DNA of 64,000 nucleotides from contig CP073016.1 of assembly GCA_025370075.1 (NCBI GenBank), forward strand, positions 1,550,001 through 1,614,000, read 5' to 3'. The position numbers and the translations under genes are program-made. The DNA comes from Chryseotalea sp. WA131a. GTDB taxonomy: Bacteria > Bacteroidota > Bacteroidia > Cytophagales > Cyclobacteriaceae. Of this stretch, positions 1 through 9,573 are shown in pieces. The first letter of the stretch is position 1. Every line of letters starts with the position of its first letter. The notes beneath the pieces are model-generated. The model worked only from the letters and a program-made list of their open reading frames with translations, made no database searches and was not told where the DNA came from.

Positions 1-1318
1 TTTTGATTCTTGGCATTTCGTTAATCAACTCTAATTCTTTATCAGTCAAGGTAGAATTAATTCTCATTTGAATTGAATCGACTGTAATAAAGTTGATATA
101 ATCCAAGTCGTTTGAGCGTCTGGAAATTCCATTTGAAATAAAGATATCCTTAAATCCATCTAAATCCAGATCGGCCCACAAAGCAGACCAACTCCAATCG
201 GTTGCGTACACTCCGGCCATTCTTCCAATCTCGCTAAATTGCCCGTTCTGTTGATTTAGCTGAAGTGTATTTCTTGAGTATTGGTAATTATAGCCAAAGC
301 CCAATTTAAAATCAAAAACATCGTAAGCTTCTTCAGCTTGGGAAGCTTTCAATATTTTAGGATCTTTCGGCAGCATGTCCGCAGCGATTAAATCTGGAAA
401 TCCATCATTATTGAAATCTCCAAAATCGACACCCATGGTATAACGGCTTGTTTGTTCCATGGAGGATTCCAATACGTCTTTGAATGTTCCGTTTTTTTGG
501 TTGATATATAAGAAATCATTTTCATGAAAATCATTACCTACATAAATGTCGGGCCATCCATCCATGTTTACGTCACTTACCACTACACCCAATCCGTACC
601 CCAGCACACTGCTATAAATACCTGAACCTTTGGTAACATTCACAAAACGTCCGTTGTCATTTCTTAAAAGTTTATCTCCCGCCAAGGTGTGCGGTTCGCT
701 GCGCATGGTCGATTTTCCAAATGTTCCGTTTTGATGTAGTGAGTGATTCAACATAAACATGTCCAAATCACCATCTTTGTCATAATCAAAGAATGCTGCT
801 TGAGTTGAAAACCCAACCAAATCCAAACCGAATTCAAATGCTCGGTCAGTAAACTTAGGTGTACCATCGGCTGAGTTACCTTCATTTATGAATAACTGAT
901 TGTGTCCTTTAAATTGAAGGTAATCTCCCAGATAACTCACATAAATGTCGAGTAGCCCATCATCGTTTACATCAGCCATCGTAACACCCGTTGTCCAGCC
1001 CTTAAATCCACCTACACCAGCTGCCTCTGTAATATCCTTAAATTTAAAGTTACCTTGGTTAAGATATAATTTATTCAACTTCTGATTGGCGGTAAAGTAG
1101 ACATCGAGTAAACCATCACCATTTACATCGCCAACGGCTACTCCGCCACCATTATAAAAATACATGTAATTAAAAATGTTAAAGTCGACTGTTTCCTTCA
1201 ATTCATTTTTAAAATCAATTCCCGATTGCGAGGAAGGTATAAGTCTAAATTTTCCTTTATTGTCATCTCCACAACCCCAAAGTACTATACCAAATAAACA
1301 AATAATAACAATGCGCAT
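1..1318 (-). CDS. FG-GAP/ASPIC repeat lipoprotein, partial (C-terminus beyond window)
   Basis: This reading frame is open from an ATG at 1318 to the left edge, about 439 codons, so the C-terminal part is missing. The N-terminus is a lipoprotein signal whose lipobox ends in Trp-Gly-Cys. It is followed by repeated calcium-loop-like motifs such as DVNGDGLLDVYF, DVNDDGLLDIYV and DYDKDGDLDMFM, typical of FG-GAP/VCBS beta-propeller blades. It is paralogous to the neighbouring genes ending at 1321 and 9574 and starts 2 bp after the upstream stop codon, so the two are almost certainly co-transcribed. By analogy with its full-length neighbours it probably has an ASPIC/UnbV domain further on, but that region is not in the window. 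It is likely surface or outer-membrane anchored; its ligand is unknown. I am sure of the family and unsure of the function. Confidence 0.9.
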   Translation of the reverse strand, partial: MRIVIICLFGIVLWGCGDDNKGKFRLIPSSQSGIDFKNELKETVDFNIFNYMYFYNGGGVAVGDVNGDGLLDVYFTANQKLNKLYLNQGNFKFKDITEAAGVGGFKGWTTGVTMADVNDDGLLDIYVSYLGDYLQFKGHNQLFINEGNSADGTPKFTDRAFEFGLDLVGFSTQAAFFDYDKDGDLDMFMLNHSLHQNGTFGKSTMRSEPHTLAGDKLLRNDNGRFVNVTKGSGIYSSVLGYGLGVVVSDVNMDGWPDIYVGNDFHENDFLYINQKNGTFKDVLESSMEQTSRYTMGVDFGDFNNDGFPDLIAADMLPKDPKILKASQAEEAYDVFDFKLGFGYNYQYSRNTLQLNQQNGQFSEIGRMAGVYATDWSWSALWADLDLDGFKDIFISNGISRRSNDLDYINFITVDSIQMRINSTLTDKELELINEMPRIK

Positions 1319-1320
1319 AC

Positions 1321-4300
1321 TTATCTCTTTTCAAATAGCTTAACGCTATCGTTGTTTCTAATAAAAATCAATTTACTTCCTTTTGCCGTTCTTAGTTTAG
1401 CAAGGTGTCGCACCTCACCCTTTATGTTAATGCCTGATATGGAGGGACTCACTGATTTAAAATTGCCTTTTCCATCAGAGATTAAAGCTAAACCATGTAA
1501 GGCATCGTAGCGACCAATCTCAGGCTTTACCGAAAACAAATTACCAGCTAAGACAATTTCCTCTACTTGATCATTGTTCAAATCAATCGTTTCAACTGCA
1601 TACACAGGAGAAACTTGCACCTCCACAGGTAAACTATTTAGAGAAAACCCATTCTTTCCATTATTGATCAACACTGATGTTTGTGGGTGATTGAAGGAGA
1701 GTTTAGTGGCATTTGCTAACTGCTTTTCATCAAAAACTTCACCCAACTTTTTACCAGCATAATCTTTATAATAAACAAAATTCTTCTTTAAAGACGGCAT
1801 TTGCTTAATGATATCTTGGCGCAAAGCGGCTGGGTATTCATTCCCATTGTTGAAATAGGCAAATATTGGATCAATGGAACCGTTTTGGTCAAAATCACTG
1901 ACATAAAGATTTACAGGTTCTGTTGGTGTTGGTTTAAATCGAGAGTTTAGACCTAAATTACCTAAAATGAAATCTTCATCACCATCAGCATCCACATCAA
2001 CAGGTTTCATGGTATTCCACCACCCGTGTGAATTTTGCAAACCATTTATTTTTTCTGCCATTGTTAGTTTCTTGCCATTGTTTAAAAACAATGTGATCGG
2101 CATCCACTCCCCTACTATCAGCAAATCTTGAAATCCATTTCCATCATAGTCAAACCAAGCTGCATCCGTTACCATGCCTAGTCTTTTCAACTGAGGTGCC
2201 CATTGATTGGTTGCATTTTCAAATCTTCCTTTGCCGTCATTTATTAAAATTGATTGATCGCATGGCGAACCATAATAAGCTGGTATTGATCTATTGCCGA
2301 TAAATAAATCCAAGTCACCATCATTATCAATGTCAATAGGTCTGGCGCAACTGCCACTTTGATAAAGTGCGGCAAGATTAGATGACTTAACAAACTGCGG
2401 TTGATTATCCGTTATACCCACATTCATGTAGAGCCGGTCCAGGGATTCGATGGATTGAAGAGAATTCTCAACGCCACCGGTGACCACATATAAATCTAAA
2501 TCCTTATCTCCATCAGCATCAAAAAAAGCAGCACCAACGTCTTCCGCCAAAGAGTCTGATTCAAATACCGTTGTATTCAATTCCGTAAAATCGCCATTCG
2601 GTTTTTGCATGTAAACTTTACTGGTTTTCCCTGCGGATCCACCAAGAAAAAAATCATCCAATCCATCATTATTTAAATCTGCCTTGGCAAAACCAGGGCC
2701 TGAGGTAGAGCGCATGTGGTAGATTAAACGTTCATGATCAAAATCATTGTATTGATTCTCTTGATGAAAAATTTCTTTGATCGTTGATTCCTTGAACCAA
2801 GTAATGGGTATTATTTTGGCATTGACTATAGGCATTTTGGCATTTGCATAATCGGCTGTGATGGTAACGGTTGTATTGATGCCGATAAATTTTTCTTCTT
2901 TATCATCTGGCCATCGAATAAGAAGGCTATCCACTTTAATAGTTGAACCCAATCCCATCGTGATGGTATAATCCATACTCGATTGAAACCCTCGTATGGG
3001 CATTTGAGAAGTGGTGTGGGTTTGACCGTTCGTATAGGCAAACACAGTAGAGCCTAGCCCAAATTGATTTTTTTGCGGGCCTTTAAATTTTATTTTAATA
3101 AAATTGTTTTTTGCGCGATCCAAAGTGTTCTCATAAACAAATAAAGGTTGATTGACATTATTTACAATCAAATCCAAATCGCCATCGTTATCTAAGTCGC
3201 CATATGCCGCACCATTTGAGAAAGTTGGCTCTGAAAGGCCCCATTCTTTGGCTACTTCTTTGTATTGCCAATCGCCCGTTCGTTTAAACATACAGTTGCT
3301 TAACTTGGTGGAGTTCATTTTATCAACAAATTCCTTGAAGTCAATTTTCTTTCCTTCCATGGCCGCTTTTATTTGCTCGTTGCTCCCCATAAAATCAACA
3401 AAGTCCTGCTCGGTTACATCTTTGTAAATTCCATTACAAACAAAGATCTCTCTATATCCATCATTGTCAAAATCTGCCATCAAAGCCCCCCAACTCCAGT
3501 CTGTGCCAGCAACACCTGCCATAAAACCAAGCTCAATAAAATCGTTTTGTCCTGTATTCACTTGCAACATATTGCGCATGAATTGATGATAATACCCATT
3601 TTGCAATCTTATTTGATAGACATCGTAACCTTCAAAACTAGAGAGCGTTTTAAGTCTGTAGTCATCTCGCGGCAACATATCGGTAGAGAAAATTTCAGGC
3701 AATCCATCATTGTTCAAATCGGCCATATCAGCGCCCATCGAGAACATGCTCAAATGTCCCATGTAGGATTCTAATTTTTCTGAAAAGGTACCATCGTGGT
3801 TATTGATGTAAAGATAATCGCGCTCATAAAAATCATTGGATATATACAGGTCAAGCCAGTTATCGTTGTTAACATCTCCCACTGTAACGCCTAACCCAAA
3901 CCCAATCACGCTTCCGAAAATTCCAGCCGATTCACTCACATCAAAAAATCTACCTTCAATATTTTTGAAAAGCTTATCTCCACCGTTTTGATCTCGCTCT
4001 TGGCGTAAGTTTCTATATCCTAATGTCGAAATTGGCCTAAATGAGTTATTCAGAACATAACAATCTAAGTCACCATCACGGTCGTAATCAAAAAAAACTG
4101 CGTGGGTTGAAAATCCATTGTCATTTAGGCCAAAATCTTCGGCCTTCTCTTTAAAGGTAAGATTACCTTGGTTGATGAATAGTTCATTTTCTCTGTTACT
4201 TCCCTTAATATCCCCCGAATTGCAAACATAAATATCAAGCAGGCCATCTCCATTTACATCAGCCATACTAACACCCGTAGACCACGCATGAGTACCCCCC

Positions 4301-4620
4301 ACACCCGCTTGATCTGTAATATCCTCAAACTTTAGCCCTCCTTTGTTAAGATAGAGTCGGTTGCCATTCATGTTTGATGTTAAGTAAACATCTGGCAAGC
4401 CATCATTATTAATATCACCAATAGCTACTCCTCCGCCATTGTAATAGTTGCGGTAACGAAAAACATCAAAATTGTTTTCGGGCAATAGTGCGTTCTCAAA
4501 GTCAATCCCAGTTTGGTTAGCACTAAGTTTATTGAACAAAGTGGGAGAACTCTCGTCAGTATTTGAAGAACAACTCGAAAGGAGCGAAGCAAAAATTACG
4601 AGCAATAATCTAAAAGACAT
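1321..4620 (-). CDS. FG-GAP/VCBS repeat lipoprotein with ASPIC/UnbV domain
   Basis: The product is 1099 residues. It begins with a lipoprotein signal (lipobox Leu-Ser-Ser-Cys, Cys about residue 17). At least a dozen DxNxDGxxD-type blades follow in two blocks, roughly residues 60-490 and 640-1060, for example DINNDGLPDVYL, DVNGDGLLDIYV and DLDNDGDLDLIV. Between the blocks, at about 505-590, lies an ASPIC/UnbV-like stretch containing RGFQSS and a RWPDDK ending. This is the CRTAC1-like architecture common beside SusC/SusD genes in Bacteroidota. It is presumably an outer-membrane or surface protein; a role in holding polysaccharide is only inference. It is followed after 2 bp by a paralogue. A promoter-like TATATTTG lies about 25 bp upstream and a terminator separates it from the SusD gene. 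Confidence 0.9.
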   Translation of the reverse strand: MSFRLLLVIFASLLSSCSSNTDESSPTLFNKLSANQTGIDFENALLPENNFDVFRYRNYYNGGGVAIGDINNDGLPDVYLTSNMNGNRLYLNKGGLKFEDITDQAGVGGTHAWSTGVSMADVNGDGLLDIYVCNSGDIKGSNRENELFINQGNLTFKEKAEDFGLNDNGFSTHAVFFDYDRDGDLDCYVLNNSFRPISTLGYRNLRQERDQNGGDKLFKNIEGRFFDVSESAGIFGSVIGFGLGVTVGDVNNDNWLDLYISNDFYERDYLYINNHDGTFSEKLESYMGHLSMFSMGADMADLNNDGLPEIFSTDMLPRDDYRLKTLSSFEGYDVYQIRLQNGYYHQFMRNMLQVNTGQNDFIELGFMAGVAGTDWSWGALMADFDNDGYREIFVCNGIYKDVTEQDFVDFMGSNEQIKAAMEGKKIDFKEFVDKMNSTKLSNCMFKRTGDWQYKEVAKEWGLSEPTFSNGAAYGDLDNDGDLDLIVNNVNQPLFVYENTLDRAKNNFIKIKFKGPQKNQFGLGSTVFAYTNGQTHTTSQMPIRGFQSSMDYTITMGLGSTIKVDSLLIRWPDDKEEKFIGINTTVTITADYANAKMPIVNAKIIPITWFKESTIKEIFHQENQYNDFDHERLIYHMRSTSGPGFAKADLNNDGLDDFFLGGSAGKTSKVYMQKPNGDFTELNTTVFESDSLAEDVGAAFFDADGDKDLDLYVVTGGVENSLQSIESLDRLYMNVGITDNQPQFVKSSNLAALYQSGSCARPIDIDNDGDLDLFIGNRSIPAYYGSPCDQSILINDGKGRFENATNQWAPQLKRLGMVTDAAWFDYDGNGFQDLLIVGEWMPITLFLNNGKKLTMAEKINGLQNSHGWWNTMKPVDVDADGDEDFILGNLGLNSRFKPTPTEPVNLYVSDFDQNGSIDPIFAYFNNGNEYPAALRQDIIKQMPSLKKNFVYYKDYAGKKLGEVFDEKQLANATKLSFNHPQTSVLINNGKNGFSLNSLPVEVQVSPVYAVETIDLNNDQVEEIVLAGNLFSVKPEIGRYDALHGLALISDGKGNFKSVSPSISGINIKGEVRHLAKLRTAKGSKLIFIRNNDSVKLFEKR

Positions 4621-4642
4621 CTAACTTTTCAAAAGATAACAA

Positions 4643-4650
4643 CAAATATA
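4643..4650 (-). promoter_or_regulatory. Candidate -7 promoter element for the FG-GAP gene pair
   Basis: On the minus strand the sequence reads TATATTTG, a full match to the Bacteroidota -7 consensus TAnnTTTG, 22 bp before the ATG at 4620. It follows the terminator at 4691-4723, so it would give the FG-GAP pair its own transcript. I see no clear -33 TTTG at the expected distance, so this is a candidate only. Confidence 0.45.
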
Positions 4651-4690
4651 TCCATTAGCCTTTAATCATCTCTATTTTAAGATCTAATAG

Positions 4691-4723
4691 AAAAGGCGAG
4701 CCTAACTATGCTCGCCTTTTTTT
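4691..4723 (-). terminator. Intrinsic terminator after the first SusCD pair
   Basis: A perfect 7 bp stem (GGCGAGC at 4695-4701 with GCTCGCC at 4710-4716) has an 8-nt loop. On the minus strand it is followed by TTTTCTATT, and on the plus strand by seven T, so it could act in both directions. It sits just downstream of the SusD stop codon and ends the SusC-SusD transcript. Confidence 0.8.
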
Positions 4724-4742
4724 AACAGAAATTTTTGTTGTT

Positions 4743-6290
4743 CTAGTATCCAGGATTCTGCTTCAAATTAGGATTTGAAGATAAGGCAGGCCCAGGTATA
4801 GGATACAATACTCTCTTTGGATCATTTCCAGGCTTTAGGGGTCTAGGTAAAGTATAAGTTCCAAATCTAATTTGGTCGTTTCTTCTCCACCCTTCGATAT
4901 AGAGTTCTCTTCCTCTTTCGTTTAGCAACTCGGTCAAGTCAACTGACGATTTTGATGTTGCTCCTCTTTTAGACCTTAGTTCATTGACAAGTGCCAAAGC
5001 AGTAATTGAAGAACTTCCTCCACGCAAAATCGCCTCAGCTTTCATCAGATGAGCATCTGCATATCTAAATAAAATATAGTGATTTGTAAAACCTCCGTTC
5101 ACTGGACTGTACTTTAATACTCTAATTCCATTCCGCTCGTTATTTCCAGCTATTCCAACAAAATCCTTTGTAAACACAAGAGGGTTTCCTGGACGATCTG
5201 TTAAAGGTGAGCCATTTTTGTCATACTGTTGACCTACCAAAAATCCATAACCGAATCCTAAGTTCGATCCATCTGTAGGGACATAACCTCTTCTAAACTC
5301 TTGACCATTTCCGGGTTCGTTACTGTTTGCACTGCCTTCGAAGTTAGCATAAAATTCAGCAGTAGTAGAGAATCCATTCCATCCACCTCCTCCATTGTCA
5401 GGCGATACCTGTTTGTAATGGAGACCACACCACATTCTGTTGCCAACACCCGTATCAGTCCACAGCAAAGTCTCTGAATCTGAACCAGTAGTAAAAATTT
5501 TGAAATAGTCATCTCTATTTCCTGACGCGTTTACCAAATCAAATCCATCAGCTTTAATAGCATCTACTGCTTGAATAACTCGGTTCATATCAGCAGCTAT
5601 TGGAGATGTGCCCAAATAAACATGCTTATTCAAAAATAACTTAGCAATCAGGAAATTACATGCAGCTTTTGAAGCTTTTATTGTTGCATTTGTTCCCCCA
5701 ACCCCAACAGTCGGCAAAACAGGAAGTGCCTCTGTCAGATCTTTTGAAATAAAATCGAAAGCCGCTTGACCAGTCAATATAGTTGGATTAACATCATTAC
5801 TTGCGGCCGGATCTCGTTGTGGGATTTGACGAAAAAGATCAAAGACATAAAACATATTCATCGCACGCAAGAATTTTGCTTCTGCCTTTTGAAGGTCAGT
5901 TGCAGAAGTCGGTGGAGTTAAAATCTGGCTTACCTTGAAAACGTTGGCATTAAGATCATTCCATGTGTTCAATACGTAAGCGTGAGCTGGATCCCAAGTC
6001 TGCTGGTGAAGTGACCTCCAAATACCGTTATCACCCCAGTCAGTTCCTCGCGTTGGCACAAGAAGTTCGTCTGAAGCAACCTCTGAAAGAGCGTATAGAT
6101 TTTCTTGGTTACCCCACTGACGCAAGTCATTATAAGAACTTGCTAATGTGGCGGTTGCATCAACGCCAGTAAACTGCCCACCCTGTGTTTGAACAGCCAA
6201 TGAATCTTTGTTTTGTACAGTCAAGTCTGTGCAGGAATTCAACAGAATCATTGCACAAATAGAAAGCCAAGTGAAACGTATCTTTTTCAT
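4743..6290 (-). CDS. SusD/RagB-family nutrient-binding outer membrane lipoprotein
   Basis: A 515-residue protein with a lipoprotein signal (lipobox Leu-Asn-Ser-Cys). It has the typical SusD layout: an alpha-helical TPR-like N-terminal half (residues about 80-240, including KAEAKFLRAMNMFYVFDLF) and a C-terminal section with ELRSKRGA, LLNERGRELYIEGWRRNDQIRFG and a terminal NPNLKQNPGY, all hallmark RagB/SusD sequences. SusD proteins cap the SusC channel at the cell surface and bind glycan. It lies 14 bp after its SusC partner. It is clearly paralogous to the SusD ending at 20334 but quite divergent, so the two pairs may take different maltodextrins or different substrates altogether. Confidence 0.95.
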   Translation of the reverse strand: MKKIRFTWLSICAMILLNSCTDLTVQNKDSLAVQTQGGQFTGVDATATLASSYNDLRQWGNQENLYALSEVASDELLVPTRGTDWGDNGIWRSLHQQTWDPAHAYVLNTWNDLNANVFKVSQILTPPTSATDLQKAEAKFLRAMNMFYVFDLFRQIPQRDPAASNDVNPTILTGQAAFDFISKDLTEALPVLPTVGVGGTNATIKASKAACNFLIAKLFLNKHVYLGTSPIAADMNRVIQAVDAIKADGFDLVNASGNRDDYFKIFTTGSDSETLLWTDTGVGNRMWCGLHYKQVSPDNGGGGWNGFSTTAEFYANFEGSANSNEPGNGQEFRRGYVPTDGSNLGFGYGFLVGQQYDKNGSPLTDRPGNPLVFTKDFVGIAGNNERNGIRVLKYSPVNGGFTNHYILFRYADAHLMKAEAILRGGSSSITALALVNELRSKRGATSKSSVDLTELLNERGRELYIEGWRRNDQIRFGTYTLPRPLKPGNDPKRVLYPIPGPALSSNPNLKQNPGY

Positions 6291-6304
6291 ATTTAATTTA
6301 TTAG

Positions 6305-9300
6305 TTAAAACCTCGCATTTATGCCCAATGTAAATGTTCTTGCCCTAGGGTAAGCAACATAGTCAATACCAATTGATGGAACGTCTCCTAATGGTCTATT
6401 AATATTAACCTCTGGGTCAAGACCTGAATAGTTGGTTAAAACAAACAGATTTTGAGCACTTCCAAAAATTCTCAAACTCTTAATAAAGCTACTGCCATCC
6501 AAATTCAAATTATAACCTACGTTTAGGTTTTGCATACGCAAGAAATCAGCTGATTCTAAAAATCTAGTTGAAACATCTGGCGCATTGACTGGCCCTTCTC
6601 CTATAAACAATCCATCACGCGTAATGTTTCGTCCGTTTGCCAAAGATCCCATTGTGAAGAACGCATTTCTAGTATTGTTATAAACATAATGGCCAAACTG
6701 ACCATTCATAAATGCGCTCAAATCAAATTGCTTGTATCTTAAATTAATCGTGAATCCTAGATTGTATAATGGAATGGCGCCTTTTCCTACAAATACCTGC
6801 TCAGTTGGCGTCTTTTCATATATTGAAACATTGCCACGTTCTGCAAAACCCAAAAATTCCCGCAAATAAAAAGCTCCAAGTGGCTGTCCATTCGAAATTC
6901 TTTGAGCAAAAGCCCTTGATAACCCTTGTCCGTTAATTTGACCCGTATCAATATCTCCACTGGTTAAATTTTGTACAATGTTTCTGTTGTAAGACGTATT
7001 GAAGGCAAAACCGAGTCCAAAATCTTCATTTTCAATTGCATCATAGGCCAAGTTTAACTCTACCCCCTCGTTCACCACCTCAGCCGGCAAATTTGACCAC
7101 CTGAAAGGCGTTGCAGCTGGTTGAGCTGATGGAATTTGGATCAATAAATCAGTTGTAACTTTCTTATAGTAGTCAATCGATCCCCTCAATTTACTTTTGA
7201 AAAAGGCAAAATCAATTCCCAAATTCAACTGACTGGTCTGCTCCCACTTTAGGCCGTTATTTTCAAAAGCGACAAAACCTAAACCTGCTGGGTTTACAGC
7301 TCCATCATTTTGAATATTAAGACCATCAAAACGTTGCCTCCTTTGGAATCTATTGTTGGGGATTTCTTGATTACCAGTTATACCATAACCAACTCTTAGC
7401 TTTAAATCATCAAAAGCCTCAGGAATGAATGACTCCTCAGAAAGTTTCCACGCAAATGCACCTGAAGGAAAAACTCCATATTTGTTGTCAGGGCCAAATC
7501 TAGTTGAACCATCCATCCTAACGGTACCGGTAAACAAATATTTCTTATTTAATGTATAGTTAACACGACCAAAAAATGATTGGATTTCATCAAGTGTTTC
7601 AAAAGTTCCACCAGTAACTGAGTTAACAGATGGAATTCCATTGTTATATCCAGTTTCAGCATTATTTGGATTAGGTTGTGGGAAAAGAACCTGAGTAAAT
7701 AAGCCGCCTGATCTGGAGAAGCCGAACTGTTGATATGATTTGTTTGCTAAAAAGTCTGTAATCGAGCTATAAGAATTACTTAAGTCAGTTATCATTCTAT
7801 TCATATCAGGTGAGGCAAAACCCCATCCCCTAGCATCCCATCCAGTCCTGTTGAAACTCTGATACTCGTATCCGCCCAACGCAGTTAATTCAGAATTACC
7901 AAAAGACTTTGAATAGTTTAGGGTAGCGTTAAAGAGGTTGTTAGCAACCTTAATGCTATTTATAGATGCTCTGCCATTGTCAGTAACGCCATTGCTCATA
8001 AGGAGCCTAGGTGAATAGGCATTGTCTCTAATCGAGTATGATCTGTCCATACCACCGCTAACTCTCACTGTTAAACCAGGGATTATTTCATAGCTCGCTG
8101 AAAGATTGGCCAAAAATCTCTCGGTTTTTGTTCTGTCCATTGTGTACTTAAGCATTGCTAAAGGATTTGCAACGGTATTGCTTATCTGAGAGTCAGCAAA
8201 CCCTGGCCAAGTAGGATTGGCCATATAAGTTGCTCCTAAAAGGTCGCCCTCAAATCCAGCACTATTCGTAATCGGGGCGGCCTGATCGTTTACTCTTGAA
8301 AATGTTGATTGAAGGGAAAATTTCAATTTATCGTCCAAAAATGACTTATTGGCATTCAACCTGCCAGTTATCCTTTCAAGGCCAGAGTTCTTAATCACAC
8401 CTTTTTGATCTTCATAAGCAAAAGAAGCACGGTAGTTGCCGTTCTTAACATTGTCGGCATATGAGATATCTTGCCTATGAGAAAAAGCAGTTCTACTTAT
8501 TTGGTCTTGCCAATTAGTATTAGCGCCATAGTCCTGTTCGCTAGCTACAGATCCTATGCGTGTTAGATTTTCTAAGAATTGATCTCTATTAAGCAAATCA
8601 AATTTTTTGGCTTGGACAGAGATATTAAAAGTGCTTGAGTATTCAAACTGACGCTTTTTTCCTTTGCCACTTTTAGTAGTAATCATAACGACCCCATTTG
8701 CTCCCCTAGCTCCGTATATCGCAGTAGCAGATGCATCTTTCAACACATCTATTGATTCAATATCATTTGGGTTTATAAAGTTTAGAGGATTCCGTGCAGG
8801 CCCTGCACCACGACCCAAGTCAGCACCGCCAGCAGACACATCATCACCCGCCAATGGAACACCATCAACGACAAATAGAGGATTATTACCACCACGCACA
8901 GAAGATGTGCCGCGAACGCGAATATTAACCCCTGCACCTGGCTCACCGCTGGTAGATGTTACTTGCACACCTGCGGTTCTACCCTGGATAAGTTGCTCAG
9001 GAGAAGAAATTACGCCAACGTTAAAATTCTTTGAGGTAACTGAAGCAACAGCTCCAGTTAAATCGGATTTTTTTGATTCACCATAACCGATAACAACCAC
9101 CTCTGAAAGAGCAGTCACGTCTGAGGCCATTTTTACATCCACAGTTGACTGAGAACCTACTACCACATCTTGAGTGGTGTATCCAACAAAAGAAAACGAA
9201 AGCGTAGCATTTGCACCTACAGATATGGTATAATTTCCATCTCCATCAGAAACAGTACCATTAGACGTCCCCTTCTCAAGGATATTTACACCGGGAATCC

Positions 9301-9421
9301 CGGATCCGTCATCGGCTGACGTTACCTTACCTTTAACAGTTTGCTGAGCGAAAGCCACGGAGACTCCCAAAATCATTGCAACCGTTAAATACCTGCGCAT
9401 TAACAGATAAAATTTGGTCAT
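6305..9421 (-). CDS. SusC/RagA-family TonB-linked outer membrane transporter
   Basis: A 1038-residue TonB-dependent outer membrane protein. It has a signal peptide ending in VAFAQ, and a carboxypeptidase-regulatory-like domain at about residues 27-105 with the SusC-typical GIPGVNILEKGTSNGTVSDG. A TonB-box region (ALSEVVVIGYG) is followed by the plug domain with VRGTSSVRGGNNPLFVVDGVPL and DVLKDASATAIYGARGANGV, then the beta-barrel to the C-terminal Phe. It forms the import channel with the SusD encoded 14 bp downstream. The 152 bp upstream carries a possible LacI-type operator (see 9550-9570). An internal ATG seven codons in (9400) would also leave a good signal peptide. The substrate is probably an alpha-glucan, given the enzymes upstream. 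Confidence 0.95.
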   Translation of the reverse strand: MTKFYLLMRRYLTVAMILGVSVAFAQQTVKGKVTSADDGSGIPGVNILEKGTSNGTVSDGDGNYTISVGANATLSFSFVGYTTQDVVVGSQSTVDVKMASDVTALSEVVVIGYGESKKSDLTGAVASVTSKNFNVGVISSPEQLIQGRTAGVQVTSTSGEPGAGVNIRVRGTSSVRGGNNPLFVVDGVPLAGDDVSAGGADLGRGAGPARNPLNFINPNDIESIDVLKDASATAIYGARGANGVVMITTKSGKGKKRQFEYSSTFNISVQAKKFDLLNRDQFLENLTRIGSVASEQDYGANTNWQDQISRTAFSHRQDISYADNVKNGNYRASFAYEDQKGVIKNSGLERITGRLNANKSFLDDKLKFSLQSTFSRVNDQAAPITNSAGFEGDLLGATYMANPTWPGFADSQISNTVANPLAMLKYTMDRTKTERFLANLSASYEIIPGLTVRVSGGMDRSYSIRDNAYSPRLLMSNGVTDNGRASINSIKVANNLFNATLNYSKSFGNSELTALGGYEYQSFNRTGWDARGWGFASPDMNRMITDLSNSYSSITDFLANKSYQQFGFSRSGGLFTQVLFPQPNPNNAETGYNNGIPSVNSVTGGTFETLDEIQSFFGRVNYTLNKKYLFTGTVRMDGSTRFGPDNKYGVFPSGAFAWKLSEESFIPEAFDDLKLRVGYGITGNQEIPNNRFQRRQRFDGLNIQNDGAVNPAGLGFVAFENNGLKWEQTSQLNLGIDFAFFKSKLRGSIDYYKKVTTDLLIQIPSAQPAATPFRWSNLPAEVVNEGVELNLAYDAIENEDFGLGFAFNTSYNRNIVQNLTSGDIDTGQINGQGLSRAFAQRISNGQPLGAFYLREFLGFAERGNVSIYEKTPTEQVFVGKGAIPLYNLGFTINLRYKQFDLSAFMNGQFGHYVYNNTRNAFFTMGSLANGRNITRDGLFIGEGPVNAPDVSTRFLESADFLRMQNLNVGYNLNLDGSSFIKSLRIFGSAQNLFVLTNYSGLDPEVNINRPLGDVPSIGIDYVAYPRARTFTLGINARF

Positions 9422-9549
9422 AAAATAGATTGGTTTAAGGTTAAATTTAATTCTTAGAGAAATCCTTTATAAGGCATTCCCAATTCAATATTACCCAATT
9501 ATTATGGAGCAACCATGCGATATTTGAAAATTAATGAATATTTTTTTGA

Positions 9550-9570
9550 AATCGATTCCGCAAACGATTG
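9550..9570 (-). promoter_or_regulatory. Candidate LacI-type operator upstream of first SusC gene
   Basis: Within the 152 bp between the FG-GAP gene and SusC there is a palindromic AATCGATT (9550-9557) next to GCAAACGATTG (9560-9570). The first also occurs before the second SusC gene and before the GH31 gene. The second resembles the CGTAAAACGTTTGC before the other SusC. Central-CG palindromes are typical LacI-family operators, and a LacI gene is in this locus. The link is inference. Confidence 0.35.
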
Positions 9571-9573
9571 TGT

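Noticed and set aside
8664..9086. Long antisense frame opposite the first SusC gene
   Set aside because: It is a shadow of the SusC plug domain with proline-rich low-complexity translation and no start context; similar frames opposite other genes were dismissed in the same way.
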